In this document: positions 43,622-52,223 of the stretch, in pieces
Layout of the letters: every line of letters begins with the position of its first letter
Numbering within the stretch: position 1 is the stretch's first letter
Assembly: GCA_028279375.1 (NCBI GenBank)
Contig: JANQNW010000003.1
Location: forward strand, 243,256-307,255
Reading direction: 5' to 3'
Length of the DNA: 64,000 nt
Origin: Phycisphaerales bacterium
GTDB lineage: Bacteria; Planctomycetota; Phycisphaerae; Phycisphaerales; UBA1924
Translations under genes and position numbers: made by a program
The notes under the pieces: model-generated
Databases searched by the model: none
The model's input: only the letters and a program-made list of their open reading frames with translations
Told to the model about the DNA's origin: nothing

Positions 43622-44392
43622 GTGGTCCGATTGACGAGACGAGTGCGAGTGGAGTTCGACCCGCAGCGCGGATTGGTTTCGCGTCCCGAGCAAGAGATTG
43701 CCGCGCACAGACGAGTTCTGCCGGTTCGCGAGTGCGAATTCGACGTCGAATGCCACGGAGAGCCCGATTCATCGACCGGCTACCTCGTCAACATCGTGGA
43801 TATTGATCGCGTCGTCCGTGAGCATGGGCCCCCGATTCTGGAGGCGGGAGAGTTGCACGACGCCCGCTGGATTCTGTTGCGGCTCGCGGAGGAGGTCGAG
43901 CGCGATCTCGGCGTGAGCGTCAGCGCGATTCGTCTCAGACTTGCTCACAACGCCAGCCTGACTTTGGAGCGCCCGAGCATGAGCCACATCTTCAGACTCT
44001 CATTTGAGTTCGCCGCGTCTCACCGTCTGCATGCTTCGTCTCTATCTGATGCGGAGAATCTCCGCATCTTCGGGAAATGCAACAACCCGAATGGTCACGG
44101 CCACAACTACAGGCTCGAGCCAGAGTTCGAGGCGACATCGACCTCGGAGCTCAGGACGTCTCCCCGCGCCTTGCGCGATCTCGTCGGCGAGACGATCATG
44201 GAGAAGTTTGATCATCAGAACCTGAACCTCGACCTTCCGGAGTTCGCTGAGCTCAATCCGTCCGTTGAGAACATCGCCAAAGTGATTTTCGATGATCTGT
44301 CGAAGGCGACAGCCGACTCGAATCTCGAAGTCTCACTTCGACGCATCACGCTCTGGGAGACCAGCAAGACGTCCTGCGTCTATCCGGCGTGA
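43622..44392 (+). CDS. queD: Tandem 6-carboxytetrahydropterin synthase-like protein (QueD)
   Basis: A 256-residue protein, about twice the QueD length. The C-terminal half (about 119-256) is a full PTPS/QueD domain: Phe-Ala-Ala-Ser-His-Arg-Leu, then Gly-Lys-Cys-Asn-Asn-Pro-Asn-Gly-His-Gly-His-Asn-Tyr with catalytic Cys and zinc His residues, and Trp-Glu-Thr near the end. The N-terminal half keeps the fold pattern (Val-Asn-Ile-Val-Asp-Ile-Asp) but lacks the zinc His triad and the Cys, so it looks like a degenerate copy. QueD makes 6-carboxytetrahydropterin on the queuosine route, although PTPS homologues also serve folate or biopterin. queC, 1.5 kb away, supports queuosine. The start GTG at 43622 is the earliest in frame. 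Confidence 0.83.
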   Translation: MVRLTRRVRVEFDPQRGLVSRPEQEIAAHRRVLPVRECEFDVECHGEPDSSTGYLVNIVDIDRVVREHGPPILEAGELHDARWILLRLAEEVERDLGVSVSAIRLRLAHNASLTLERPSMSHIFRLSFEFAASHRLHASSLSDAENLRIFGKCNNPNGHGHNYRLEPEFEATSTSELRTSPRALRDLVGETIMEKFDHQNLNLDLPEFAELNPSVENIAKVIFDDLSKATADSNLEVSLRRITLWETSKTSCVYPA

Positions 44393-44402
44393 CACGGGTG
44401 GC

Positions 44403-45857
44403 CTACTCGTCGCCTGCATTGGGCGATTGGCGCCCGATCCAGCTTCGTCCCTCATGGACGCACGGCGGGCCCCATCCTGCGATCAGCGCTTCGCCTCGTG
44501 CCTCTGACACGCCGCCCCATGCTGGCGACCGTAGCAGGCCTGTCGGCTCGAGCTGCAGCCACCACACATCGCCGCTGTCCCTGCGGATCTCTTCAGCGAA
44601 GGGGCTCAGAAGCGACTGGATCATTCCAAGCGCTGTCTCAGCGCGTACGCCTTTGCGGATATCAACGAACACCGACGCGGCGCCGGGAATCGGTGCGAGT
44701 GGGGGAGGCACATCGGAGATCACGATCCATTGTCCCAGCGATCGCGTGAGATTTCGAAGCCGCCTTCGATGGCGCTTGCGCCAATTGTCGATCGCACGCG
44801 TACGCAGCGCGACGCGATCATCGGGCGCCACAGCGATCGCGACCCTGAGCCAGCGATCGATCCACGTCATCCACTCAGCTCGCATGACGATCACATAGGA
44901 CCCGGGCGGCGCCCCGAACCAGGGGCCGGTCTCCGGCCATTGTGCTTCAGTCAGCGCGACGACGTGCACCAGGTCCGGAAGCTCGGAGCGCGCCGACCAT
45001 GATCTGGTGAATTCGAGATAGGGAGCCGCGCCCTGTTCCCCCTCGATCCACTGCGCATGAAGCATCGCATCGCGCGCATTGGCAAGATCAAGCGCGTCGA
45101 GCGCGCGAGCGAACTGCCCCTCGAGGAACAACCGCGGCGCATCCCGACGGACCCGGTTGAGATCCACGAATCCTTCGAGGAAGAGCCCGTTCCGGCGGAG
45201 GCCTATTCCCGCCTCATCCCGATGAACGAGCCAACGCCCGGGAGACGCCGCTGCGTCAGAGTGGCCGCTGAACCAACGCGAGAGAGCGCCTCGGCCGAGC
45301 CCGACGACGAAGGCGCCCTGGCGCGATGTCCATGAAACCTCACGCCACGCCGGCCAGTCCGGCCTGGTGTAACGCACAGCGCGATGCCCTCCGGGGAGAT
45401 CAAAAGCTTCCTGCGCGCCTTCCGCACCGTCATCGTCTCCCAGGAGAATCGCCTGCATCGAGCGCAGCAGTTGTCCATGATCCTCGGGTGACTTCACCTC
45501 GAGCACGACCTGGAGGGCTTGGAGTTCCGGTGGTCCGGTCTCCGGATCTGAAATGCGCAGATCGAGCAGCGCGAGTGTGTGGGGCCATGCGCCGGCCTCG
45601 GCGGCGGCGAGCGCGATCTGCAGCAGCGCCGTTTCGTCTTCGTCACCCGCGGCGCCACTCACAAGCGCCACGCGAAGAAGCCCAAGCAATGCGTCCCGAC
45701 CCGCCTGCGCGTCGATCGCGGACTGGAATCTCCCTGGATCAAAGGACCAGTAGGCGATCGTTCCCTCGGGGATGTCTTCGATGATCTCCGCGCGAGCGAT
45801 TGTGCTACCGATGAGAGTTGACGCGACGGCAAATGACGCGATCAGAAGACGATTCAC
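44403..45857 (-). CDS. Secreted protein of unknown function
   Basis: A 484-residue protein with a standard signal peptide (hydrophobic about 5-21, ending Ala-Arg-Ala). The mature part alternates strands and helices and contains several Trp-rich patches (Ala-Tyr-Trp-Ser-Phe-Asp-Pro-Gly-Arg near 33, and Trp-Phe-Ser-Gly-His near 212). The opening Ile-Pro-Glu-Gly-Thr-Ile-Ala-Tyr-Trp is typical of DUF3352-like periplasmic proteins of planctomycetes, though I am not certain of the family. No catalytic motif is visible. Its ATG overlaps the queC stop by 4 bases, so the two are translationally coupled although their roles seem unrelated. Confidence 0.66.
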   Translation of the reverse strand: MNRLLIASFAVASTLIGSTIARAEIIEDIPEGTIAYWSFDPGRFQSAIDAQAGRDALLGLLRVALVSGAAGDEDETALLQIALAAAEAGAWPHTLALLDLRISDPETGPPELQALQVVLEVKSPEDHGQLLRSMQAILLGDDDGAEGAQEAFDLPGGHRAVRYTRPDWPAWREVSWTSRQGAFVVGLGRGALSRWFSGHSDAAASPGRWLVHRDEAGIGLRRNGLFLEGFVDLNRVRRDAPRLFLEGQFARALDALDLANARDAMLHAQWIEGEQGAAPYLEFTRSWSARSELPDLVHVVALTEAQWPETGPWFGAPPGSYVIVMRAEWMTWIDRWLRVAIAVAPDDRVALRTRAIDNWRKRHRRRLRNLTRSLGQWIVISDVPPPLAPIPGAASVFVDIRKGVRAETALGMIQSLLSPFAEEIRRDSGDVWWLQLEPTGLLRSPAWGGVSEARGEALIAGWGPPCVHEGRSWIGRQSPNAGDE

Positions 45858-46585
45858 GAGACGCCGGCCACGTATCGAGTCGGATCGGGAGCGCCGGCGC
45901 TGGCGAATCCCTGCTTCCGGAGCAGACAGGCATCGCAGTAACCGCAGGCGAGTCCCGATTCATCCGGGTCGTAGCAGCTGTGCGTCAGCGAGAAATCGAC
46001 CCCGAGATCAAGGCCGCGCCGGATGATCTGGGATTTGTTCATCTCCATCAGCGGAGCCGTGACGCGCACTGCATTTCCCTCGACGCCGACTCTCGTCGCC
46101 ATGGCCGCGCATCGCTGGAACGCCTCGATGAACCCGGGGCGGCAATCCGGGTATCCCGAGTAGTCCACGGCGTTCACGCCCAGCACGATTTGCGAGGCCT
46201 GGTGCACCTCTGCGAGAGCGACTGCATACGACAGGAAGATCAGATTCCGCGCCGGCACATATGTGATTGGAATCTCGGCCTCCGAATCGATCAGCGGCCG
46301 ATTTTTCGGAACGTCGATCTCGTCGGTGAGGGCGGAGCCTCCGACCAGATCCAGATCCAGATGCGCCACGATCTGCCGAGCGACGCCCAGAGACACCGAA
46401 ACACGCCGGGCAGCCTCGAGTTCGATGCGGTGACGTTGGCCGTAATCAAAGGTAAGCGCGATGACGTCGTGTCCGTCATTCCTTGCGATCGCCGTGGCGA
46501 CGGCGCTGTCGAGGCCGCCCGAGACGAGGGCCACGACGGGGGATCTCAACGACGCGTCTGGACTGGTTTTCAAGGTGGCGTTCAC
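45854..46585 (-). CDS. queC: 7-cyano-7-deazaguanine synthase QueC
   Basis: A 243-residue enzyme from a GTG start. Residues 22-27 (Ser-Gly-Gly-Leu-Asp-Ser) are the PP-loop that activates the substrate with ATP. Near 118 Tyr-Val-Pro-Ala-Arg-Asn follows, and the C-terminal zinc site is Cys-Tyr (near 212) with Cys-Gly-Tyr-Cys-Asp-Ala-Cys after it. QueC converts 7-carboxy-7-deazaguanine to preQ0 in the queuosine pathway. The sequence TTCAAGGTGG/CCACCTTGAA folds across the first codons, and other inverted repeats lie just upstream (listed separately). The overlapping downstream gene encodes an unrelated secreted protein. Confidence 0.94.
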   Translation of the reverse strand: MNATLKTSPDASLRSPVVALVSGGLDSAVATAIARNDGHDVIALTFDYGQRHRIELEAARRVSVSLGVARQIVAHLDLDLVGGSALTDEIDVPKNRPLIDSEAEIPITYVPARNLIFLSYAVALAEVHQASQIVLGVNAVDYSGYPDCRPGFIEAFQRCAAMATRVGVEGNAVRVTAPLMEMNKSQIIRRGLDLGVDFSLTHSCYDPDESGLACGYCDACLLRKQGFASAGAPDPTRYVAGVS

Positions 46586-46630
46586 GGCCCGGATATTGAC
46601 CCTTCAAGGGCTCTTCGTCCACCTTGAAGG
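46569..46630 (-). promoter_or_regulatory. Inverted repeats over the queC start, candidate translation switch
   Basis: Two mutually exclusive hairpins share one arm. CCTTGAAGG (46622-46630) pairs perfectly with CCTTCAAGG (46601-46609), and the overlapping CCACCTTGAA (46619-46628) pairs with TTCAAGGTGG (46569-46578), which lies in codons 3-6 of queC. The GTG start at 46585-46583 lies between the outer arms. The second fold would enclose the start codon, the first would leave it free. Confidence 0.35.
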
Positions 46631-46978
46631 CGAGGGAGGCCCCGGGGAGCGTCCGACAATCTTCAGTCTTCGTCCCTTATTCCCTCAATCGCGCTTATTC
46701 GGAGTCTCGGAAGGTCCGATTCTCTGAATCATCGGTGGCCTGCACTCAAGTGATGCAGGGGTGGCGTCCGATAAAGCCGCCTGACGTGGAACGTCACGGC
46801 GCGACTCTCGAGCGTCACTTCATCCGCCGTGCTGGAAATGGCAATCGGCGGTTGAGCTTCGGCGGAGCCCGAGCAGACCGACACTTCTTTCGGCCCGGGT
46901 GCGTCCCTGGCCGGGCTCGCGAGCAGGAGGCCGCCTCCTCATTCGCGGGGCATCGACTGTGCACGGAGGCTTTGGCAA
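46586..46978. other. 393-base divergent region between queC and a TolB-like gene
   Basis: The left 50 bases hold inverted repeats of the queC leader (see separate entry). The rest must include promoters in both directions, but no hexamer pair stands out. No coding frame with a ribosome site was found. The right end carries the GGAGG site of the lipoprotein gene that starts at 46979. Confidence 0.5.
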
Positions 46979-48229
46979 ATGACTCATCCGCTTTCACTCT
47001 CCGCCGTTCGCACGCTGGCCATCGCCGGTCTCGGCAGCACGGCCTTCCTTCTCTCCGGCTGCTCGATGTTTGACTCGAGCCCCTCCGTGAAGCGAACCAA
47101 CTCGGATCCGCCTCTGGCGTCTCTCCCGGCGCCGGTCAGTTCCGAGCGCGTGAACGCAGAGAACGACGAGTTCGTTGATCCATTTGAGTTCGAGGGCGGA
47201 TTCGCCGCATCGAATACGAAGGACCCGATCGTCGCCGCCAATCGGGCCGGCGGCGTCATGAGCGTCTACGGCAATCTCGAGCCGGACGGCCGCAACCGGG
47301 TCTCGGAGTACGACGGAGTCGAGAACCTCACCCAGGTCTCATTCGGCGTCGCCGGCGCGGACTTCGACCCGGACATCTCGGGCGACGGGAAGTACCTGGT
47401 CTTCTCGAGCACGCAGCATCGCGAGACCTCAGACATCTATGTCAAGCGCGTTGGCGGTCGCAGCCTGACGCAGTTGACGTCCGATCCCGCCGAAGACGTC
47501 ATGCCCACATTCAGCCCGGACTCCGGTCGCGTCGCATATGCGTCGAACCGCGCCGGGACCTGGGACATCTACGTCATGAACTCCAGCGGCGGTCAGTCCG
47601 TCCAACTCACCAGCGAGGAAAGCCACGAGCTGCATCCGACGTGGTCGCCGGATGGTTCGATGCTCGCCTACTCCCGCCTGGGACCTGTCTCACGGCAGTG
47701 GGAGCTCTGGGCGATCGAGGTGGAGAATCCGGCGGTCAAGCACTTCATCGGCTATGGCCTCTTCCCGGAGTGGAATCCAGTCACGGACAAGATCCTCTTC
47801 CAGCGCGCTCGCGAGCGAGACGACCGCTATTTCAGCGTCTGGACGATCGACTACATCGAAGGTCAGGGCGAGAATCCGACTGAGATCGTGGCGAGCTCTG
47901 ACGCCGCGATCGTGAATCCGACGTGGGCGCCCGACGGCCGCAGGATCGCGTTCTCGACAATCAAGAACCCGGCCGCCCAGCCGGGCGAGCGTCCCCACAA
48001 GTCAGACCTCTGGATCGTCAATATCGATGGCAGCGGTCGCGCCAACCTCACCGGCGGCCGCTTCGTGAACCTGATGCCGACGTGGGGTCAGAGCAATCGC
48101 CTGTTCTTCATCTCCGATCGAAGCGGCCGAGACACGATCTGGTCGATTCTTCCGGAGAAGGCCATGCGCGCCGCGGGCAATCCGCCGCTGCAGGACCTCG
48201 CGAACGTCCCGACGGATCGGGACGACTGA
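46979..48229 (+). CDS. TolB-like beta-propeller lipoprotein
   Basis: A 416-residue lipoprotein. The ATG has GGAGG 9 bases upstream; the signal ends Leu-Leu-Ser-Gly-Cys (Cys28). From about 105 to 405 it has repeated PD40/WD40-like blades with Ser-Pro-Asp-Gly or Ser-Pro-Asp-Ser turns and Ile-Tyr-Val-Met-Asn or Leu-Trp-Ile-Val-Asn strands, as in the C-terminal propeller of TolB. It lacks the TolB N-terminal domain and is lipid-anchored rather than soluble, so it is probably not the Tol-system protein itself. Propellers of this kind usually bind partner proteins in the envelope. The next gene on the same strand also encodes a lipoprotein. Confidence 0.86.
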   Translation: MTHPLSLSAVRTLAIAGLGSTAFLLSGCSMFDSSPSVKRTNSDPPLASLPAPVSSERVNAENDEFVDPFEFEGGFAASNTKDPIVAANRAGGVMSVYGNLEPDGRNRVSEYDGVENLTQVSFGVAGADFDPDISGDGKYLVFSSTQHRETSDIYVKRVGGRSLTQLTSDPAEDVMPTFSPDSGRVAYASNRAGTWDIYVMNSSGGQSVQLTSEESHELHPTWSPDGSMLAYSRLGPVSRQWELWAIEVENPAVKHFIGYGLFPEWNPVTDKILFQRARERDDRYFSVWTIDYIEGQGENPTEIVASSDAAIVNPTWAPDGRRIAFSTIKNPAAQPGERPHKSDLWIVNIDGSGRANLTGGRFVNLMPTWGQSNRLFFISDRSGRDTIWSILPEKAMRAAGNPPLQDLANVPTDRDD

Positions 48230-48396
48230 TATTCGTTTCGACATGGTCGCCGCGGCTTGATTGTCTCGGCGACTCTTTCAGAACAGACGGTTGTCCCACG
48301 GATGGGAGGCCGGGTCGTTGACGAGCACGGACGCTCATTCTTGACGACCACCGGGACAGAAGCCGCCGGCGGAGCCGCGGCATTTGGCAGGACGCC

Positions 48397-49197
48397 ATGA
48401 CAACAGAACAGCGACATGTTTCGTTCGTCTCCGATCTGACCCTTGCAGGTCTCTCGGTGCTGATTTGTCTGCCGCTCGTCATCCTGACCGGATGTCAGCC
48501 GAAGGACAGATTCGCCATCCCGACGACGCAGACGTCTCCCTATCGGGAGCGCGGCGAGGTCGTCTGGGCGGTCGCCCCGCTCCGAAATGAATCCGGGACA
48601 AGCGTCGTCGACCCGATGGAGGTCGCCGATGAGCTCGTCAACCAGCTTCATGAGGTGCGGAGCATCAGTGTCGTGCCGCTCAATCGCACGATCGCCGCGA
48701 TGCGGACGCTCGGCATGGCTTCCGTCGATTCACCGGCCGAAGCCAATCGACTTGCCGACGCGCTTGGCGTCGATGGGATTGTCGTAGGGACGATTACGGC
48801 GTGGGATCCATATGACCCGCCGGAGATCGGGATGAGTCTCGCACTCTATGGAAGAGGCGAGGTGATGCAGGCGGATTCGTGGGGTGGATACATCGACCCG
48901 CGCGGACTGCAGGCGTCCCCCACGGACTACCAGCTCACCTCCTCGTCGCGTCCAGGCGTCAACGAGCCGCTTTCGAGCGCCTCGGCGTACCTGGATGGCG
49001 CGAATCACGAGGTCCAGATGGCTGTCCGTGCGTTCGCTGAAGGACGACACCAGGAGGACACCTCACTCAGGTGGCGAGTCTATCTCGCAAGCATGCCGCT
49101 GTTCACACGGTTTACGTGCAATCGGCTCGTCGCGCAATTGCTCGACGCCGAACGCCTGCGGCTGGCGCAGGTGACTGCATCAGCAACGGTCAGGTAG
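48397..49197 (+). CDS. Predicted lipoprotein with LpoB/CsgG-like core
   Basis: A 266-residue protein. A hydrophobic signal ends Leu-Thr-Gly-Cys (Cys33). The mature part begins Trp-Ala-Val-Ala-Pro-Leu-Arg-Asn-Glu-Ser-Gly, then has a Val-Ala-Asp-Glu-Leu-Val-Asn-Gln-Leu helix, a Val-Val-Pro-Leu-Asn-Arg strand and Ala-Leu-Gly-Val-Asp-Gly-Ile-Val-Val-Gly. That order of a short strand, helix, strand and a Gly-Val-Asp-Gly-Ile-Val-Val-Gly motif is shared by LpoB, CsgG and related envelope proteins that assemble on peptidoglycan or the outer membrane. The rest is unassigned. The family placement is by pattern only. Confidence 0.72.
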   Translation: MTTEQRHVSFVSDLTLAGLSVLICLPLVILTGCQPKDRFAIPTTQTSPYRERGEVVWAVAPLRNESGTSVVDPMEVADELVNQLHEVRSISVVPLNRTIAAMRTLGMASVDSPAEANRLADALGVDGIVVGTITAWDPYDPPEIGMSLALYGRGEVMQADSWGGYIDPRGLQASPTDYQLTSSSRPGVNEPLSSASAYLDGANHEVQMAVRAFAEGRHQEDTSLRWRVYLASMPLFTRFTCNRLVAQLLDAERLRLAQVTASATVR

Positions 49198-49248
49198 GCC
49201 GGCGGTCTTTCCGTCGCCCGGGCCTGGCGATGGAAGGACGGTTTGGCC

Positions 49249-49491
49249 ATGGACGGCTCGAACAGTCAGAACCCGGCGCCCCAGCGTGTGACGCTCGCGA
49301 AGGGCGCTCATCGGTGGAGCTTCTCGTGCGAAGCAGGGGATGAGGCCCACCTCATGGGCGCCGTCCAGACGCTCGCCACGGAAGGCGCTGGCGACTTCGA
49401 CTGGCTTGACGCGGCCGTGGTCTCTCATCAACTGGCGCGCGGTCTGACGTCCGGCCTGCACACCTTCTCGAACTCGAACTCGCACCTCTAA
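49249..49491 (+). CDS. Small hypothetical protein (80 aa)
   Basis: A short frame with an AAGGA site 11 bases before the ATG; an in-frame TTG two codons earlier is the alternative. The product is acidic and helical in the middle with His and Trp residues but no recognised motif, signal peptide or membrane helix. It lies in the same direction as the flanking lipoprotein and recombinase genes with 51 and 55 base gaps. Planctomycete genomes often carry a short gene of this kind next to xerC-type genes, but I cannot name it. Confidence 0.5.
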   Translation: MDGSNSQNPAPQRVTLAKGAHRWSFSCEAGDEAHLMGAVQTLATEGAGDFDWLDAAVVSHQLARGLTSGLHTFSNSNSHL

Positions 49492-49546
49492 GGGAAATCG
49501 CTGCGCGCTCGGCGCGCAGAGGACATTCAATCGGAGCACGACACAT

Positions 49547-50566
49547 ATGAGCAATCTGCCCATCATCGAGGCGTTTCAGTCTTACCTGACTGACGAACGA
49601 CACTTTAGCCCATACACCGCCAAGTGCTATGGCGCAGACCTCAGCCAGTTCGTCACCTACCTCGGCGACGAGTTGAATGTCGAGATTGACCGCGCGAAGG
49701 AGAGCGAAGCGCTCTCGCAGCGACGCGCCGCCGGCGGTGGCGGCGTCGCCGGCACGATCACGCCGACCACGATCACAGGCGCGATCATCGGCGCCGACGC
49801 CGATCTCATTCGCGGGTTCCTGGCGCATCTCTCCGACCAGCAGTACTCCCCCGCGACGATGGCGCGGAAGATTGCGACGCTTCGCTCCTTTTACAAGTGG
49901 GCGGAGAAGCATGAGTACGCGCCGACGAATCCGATGACGCTGATTCGCACCCCGCGTCAGTCGAAGCGTCTTCCGAAGGCCGTCACGGTCGAGCAGATCG
50001 AACGCCTGCTCTCGGCGCCGGATGACACGGAGCCGCTCGGCGCGCGCGATCGCGCCATGCTCGAGACGCTGTACTCGACGGGCATCCGGGTCTCGGAACT
50101 CGTTGATCTGAACCTCGAGGACTTCGACGAGCCCGGCGAAGCTATGCGCGTGCGCGGCAAGGGCAAAAAGGAGCGCATCGTGCCGCTCGGCGCCCACGCC
50201 ATGCGCGCCATCAAGCATTACATCGAAACGGTGCGCAATGACCGTCGATTCAGCGAGTCCTGGGGGCCGGCGAACCAGGATCACGTGCTCTTCATGAACA
50301 AGCACGGCGGGCGCATCTCTTCCCGCAGCGTCCGTCGTAAGCTGGACAAGTACCTGAAGCAGGTCGGACTCGATCCCTCGATCAGCCCGCACACGCTGCG
50401 ACACAGCTTCGCCACGCATCTGTTGGACAACGGCGCGGATCTTCGGTCTGTCCAGGAGCTGCTCGGACATCAGTCGCTCAGCACGACACAGGTGTATACG
50501 CACCTCACTTCAGAGCGCATGGTTGATGCGTACAACGACGCCCATCCTCGGGCTGAGGCCAGCTGA
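49547..50566 (+). CDS. Tyrosine recombinase XerC/XerD
   Basis: A 339-residue recombinase, about 40 longer than typical XerC/D. The N-terminal SAM-like domain is interrupted by about 35 residues rich in Gly, Ala and Thr (roughly 48-85) that standard Xer proteins lack. The catalytic set is complete: Arg181 (Gly-Ile-Arg-Val-Ser-Glu-Leu), the Lys of the beta-hairpin (Lys-Gly-Lys-Lys near 205), His282-x-x-Arg285, His308 and the nucleophile Tyr317. Xer recombinases resolve chromosome dimers at dif. No dif-like site was identified in the window, and there are no phage or integron genes nearby, so a housekeeping role is likelier than integrase. Confidence 0.93.
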   Translation: MSNLPIIEAFQSYLTDERHFSPYTAKCYGADLSQFVTYLGDELNVEIDRAKESEALSQRRAAGGGGVAGTITPTTITGAIIGADADLIRGFLAHLSDQQYSPATMARKIATLRSFYKWAEKHEYAPTNPMTLIRTPRQSKRLPKAVTVEQIERLLSAPDDTEPLGARDRAMLETLYSTGIRVSELVDLNLEDFDEPGEAMRVRGKGKKERIVPLGAHAMRAIKHYIETVRNDRRFSESWGPANQDHVLFMNKHGGRISSRSVRRKLDKYLKQVGLDPSISPHTLRHSFATHLLDNGADLRSVQELLGHQSLSTTQVYTHLTSERMVDAYNDAHPRAEAS

Positions 50567-50599
50567 GCCGATCGTCCCCGCAGACATCTGATTCTCACG

Positions 50600-50627
50600 C
50601 GGCCGCGCTCTGTGCGCGGCCGTTTTT
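50600..50627 (+). terminator. Rho-independent terminator of the recombinase gene
   Basis: A nine-pair GC-rich stem (CGGCCGCGC at 50600-50608 with GCGCGGCCG at 50614-50622), a five-base loop and five T residues (50623-50627), 34 bases after the recombinase stop. Confidence 0.9.
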
Positions 50628-50681
50628 CTATGGAGCTCTCGCGAGGCGACGCCTGCAGAATCGGTCAGGTATTCTGTGTCC

Positions 50682-52223
50682 ATGAACAACGACGCGGACA
50701 CCGACGCTCCTCGCAGACGATTTCGTCTCGCCCGCTTCCTGGGGAGGGCGATGACGAAGCTGGTTGTGCAGGCGGTGATATTCGTCGTCACGATCATCGT
50801 GACCGTGTATCTCGTCCGAGCGTTCGATTCGCGAAGCATGCCCGATCTGTACTCATGGCATACGCGCCCGCCAGTCGGCGAGTTCCGCGCCGAGGACTTC
50901 GCGAGCGGATTCACATTCGAAGACTATCTCGCAACAGAGCAGTCGCTCTTCGATCAACTGGACGAGTACCTGGTCCCGGCGACGACCGAGCCGCCGACAC
51001 TTGCCTTCAGTCGATTTGTGCCGGGCGACGCCGTCAATCCGGATAGCTTCGAGTACGACTGGAACCGGACGACGATCCTCGAGCAGGAGAACCCCGTTGG
51101 CGGAGCGCTGTTGCTGCATGGACTCACAGACTCGCCGTACAGCATGCGGTCGATCGCGGAGGTGCTGCACGAGCAGGGTTATTACACCGTCAATCTGCGT
51201 GTGCCCGGGCACGGAATCGCGCCGGCCGGTCTGACGAACATACGCGCCGAGGACTGGCTGGCGGCGACGAAGCTCGCCGCGCAGCACGTGAGCGAGGTCA
51301 TCGGGCCCGATCGCCCGCTTGTCGTCTTCGGCTATTCCAACGGCGGAGCGCTCGCGACGGCTTACGCGATCGACGCCCTGGAGGACCCGGCGCTGCCGAA
51401 GCCCGCGAAGGTCTATCTCTTCTCTCCGGCAATCGGCATCACGCCGTTTGCGGTCGTCTCGACCTGGCACAAGGCGCTGAGCTGGTCGGATTACTTCGAG
51501 AAGTTCCGGTGGCAGGGGATCGAACTCGAGTTCGATCCATTCAAGTTCAACTCATTCCCCAAGAACGCCGGCGCCCAGATCTGGCGTCTGACGCGCATGC
51601 TCCAGCGTCGGCTCGCGCGCCTCGAGCGTATGGATGACTTCGACGAGTTGCCGCCGATCACAACGTTCCAGTCCGTTGTCGATTCGACCGTGCTTGCGCG
51701 GGCGGTGGTCACACGCCTCTATGACAAGTTGCCCGAGAATGGAAGCGAGCTCGTGGTGTTCGATGTCAACCGGATGGGTCTTGTCGAACAGCTCCTCGGT
51801 GGACAGCACAACACGATGGTGCGTGAGTTGGAAGCGAGACAAACGCGCGCGTTCTCGATGACGATCGTGGCCAACCGGTCGAGTCAGACGCGCGAGGTCG
51901 AGGCCCGGACGTATGCGCCTGGGACCGAAGAGCCCGTTCGGCGTGAGCTTGACCTCATGTGGCCGGAGTTCGTCTTCTCGCTGTCCCATCTGGCGGTGCC
52001 CTTCCCGCCCGATGACCCGCTCTATGGCCAGGAGAGCGCTGACTCGCACTTCGGCGGCCCGACCCTCGGCTCGCTTTCCCTGCGCGGAGAGCGACGGGTG
52101 CTCCTGATCCCGGCGGATCAGATGCTGAGGCAACGATTCAATCCGTTTCACAGCTTCCTGCTTGATCGAATCAGGGAAACGCTCCCGGGAGCCCCATCGG
52201 TCGAGACGAGCAGCGCCGATTAG
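50682..52223 (+). CDS. Alpha/beta hydrolase, membrane-anchored
   Basis: A 513-residue protein from the ATG at 50682; an in-frame GTG two codons earlier is possible. A basic stretch and one hydrophobic helix (about 24-46) anchor the N-terminus. The hydrolase part includes Leu-Leu-Leu-His-Gly-Leu-Thr-Asp-Ser near 145 (oxyanion region) and Gly-Tyr-Ser-Asn-Gly-Gly near 217, the nucleophile elbow with Ser as catalytic residue. The catalytic acid and final His are not placed with confidence, although a Phe-His-Ser segment near 490 is a candidate. The central 180 residues include an insertion of helices. Substrates such as lipids or acyl esters are possible but not evident. Confidence 0.8.
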   Translation: MNNDADTDAPRRRFRLARFLGRAMTKLVVQAVIFVVTIIVTVYLVRAFDSRSMPDLYSWHTRPPVGEFRAEDFASGFTFEDYLATEQSLFDQLDEYLVPATTEPPTLAFSRFVPGDAVNPDSFEYDWNRTTILEQENPVGGALLLHGLTDSPYSMRSIAEVLHEQGYYTVNLRVPGHGIAPAGLTNIRAEDWLAATKLAAQHVSEVIGPDRPLVVFGYSNGGALATAYAIDALEDPALPKPAKVYLFSPAIGITPFAVVSTWHKALSWSDYFEKFRWQGIELEFDPFKFNSFPKNAGAQIWRLTRMLQRRLARLERMDDFDELPPITTFQSVVDSTVLARAVVTRLYDKLPENGSELVVFDVNRMGLVEQLLGGQHNTMVRELEARQTRAFSMTIVANRSSQTREVEARTYAPGTEEPVRRELDLMWPEFVFSLSHLAVPFPPDDPLYGQESADSHFGGPTLGSLSLRGERRVLLIPADQMLRQRFNPFHSFLLDRIRETLPGAPSVETSSAD

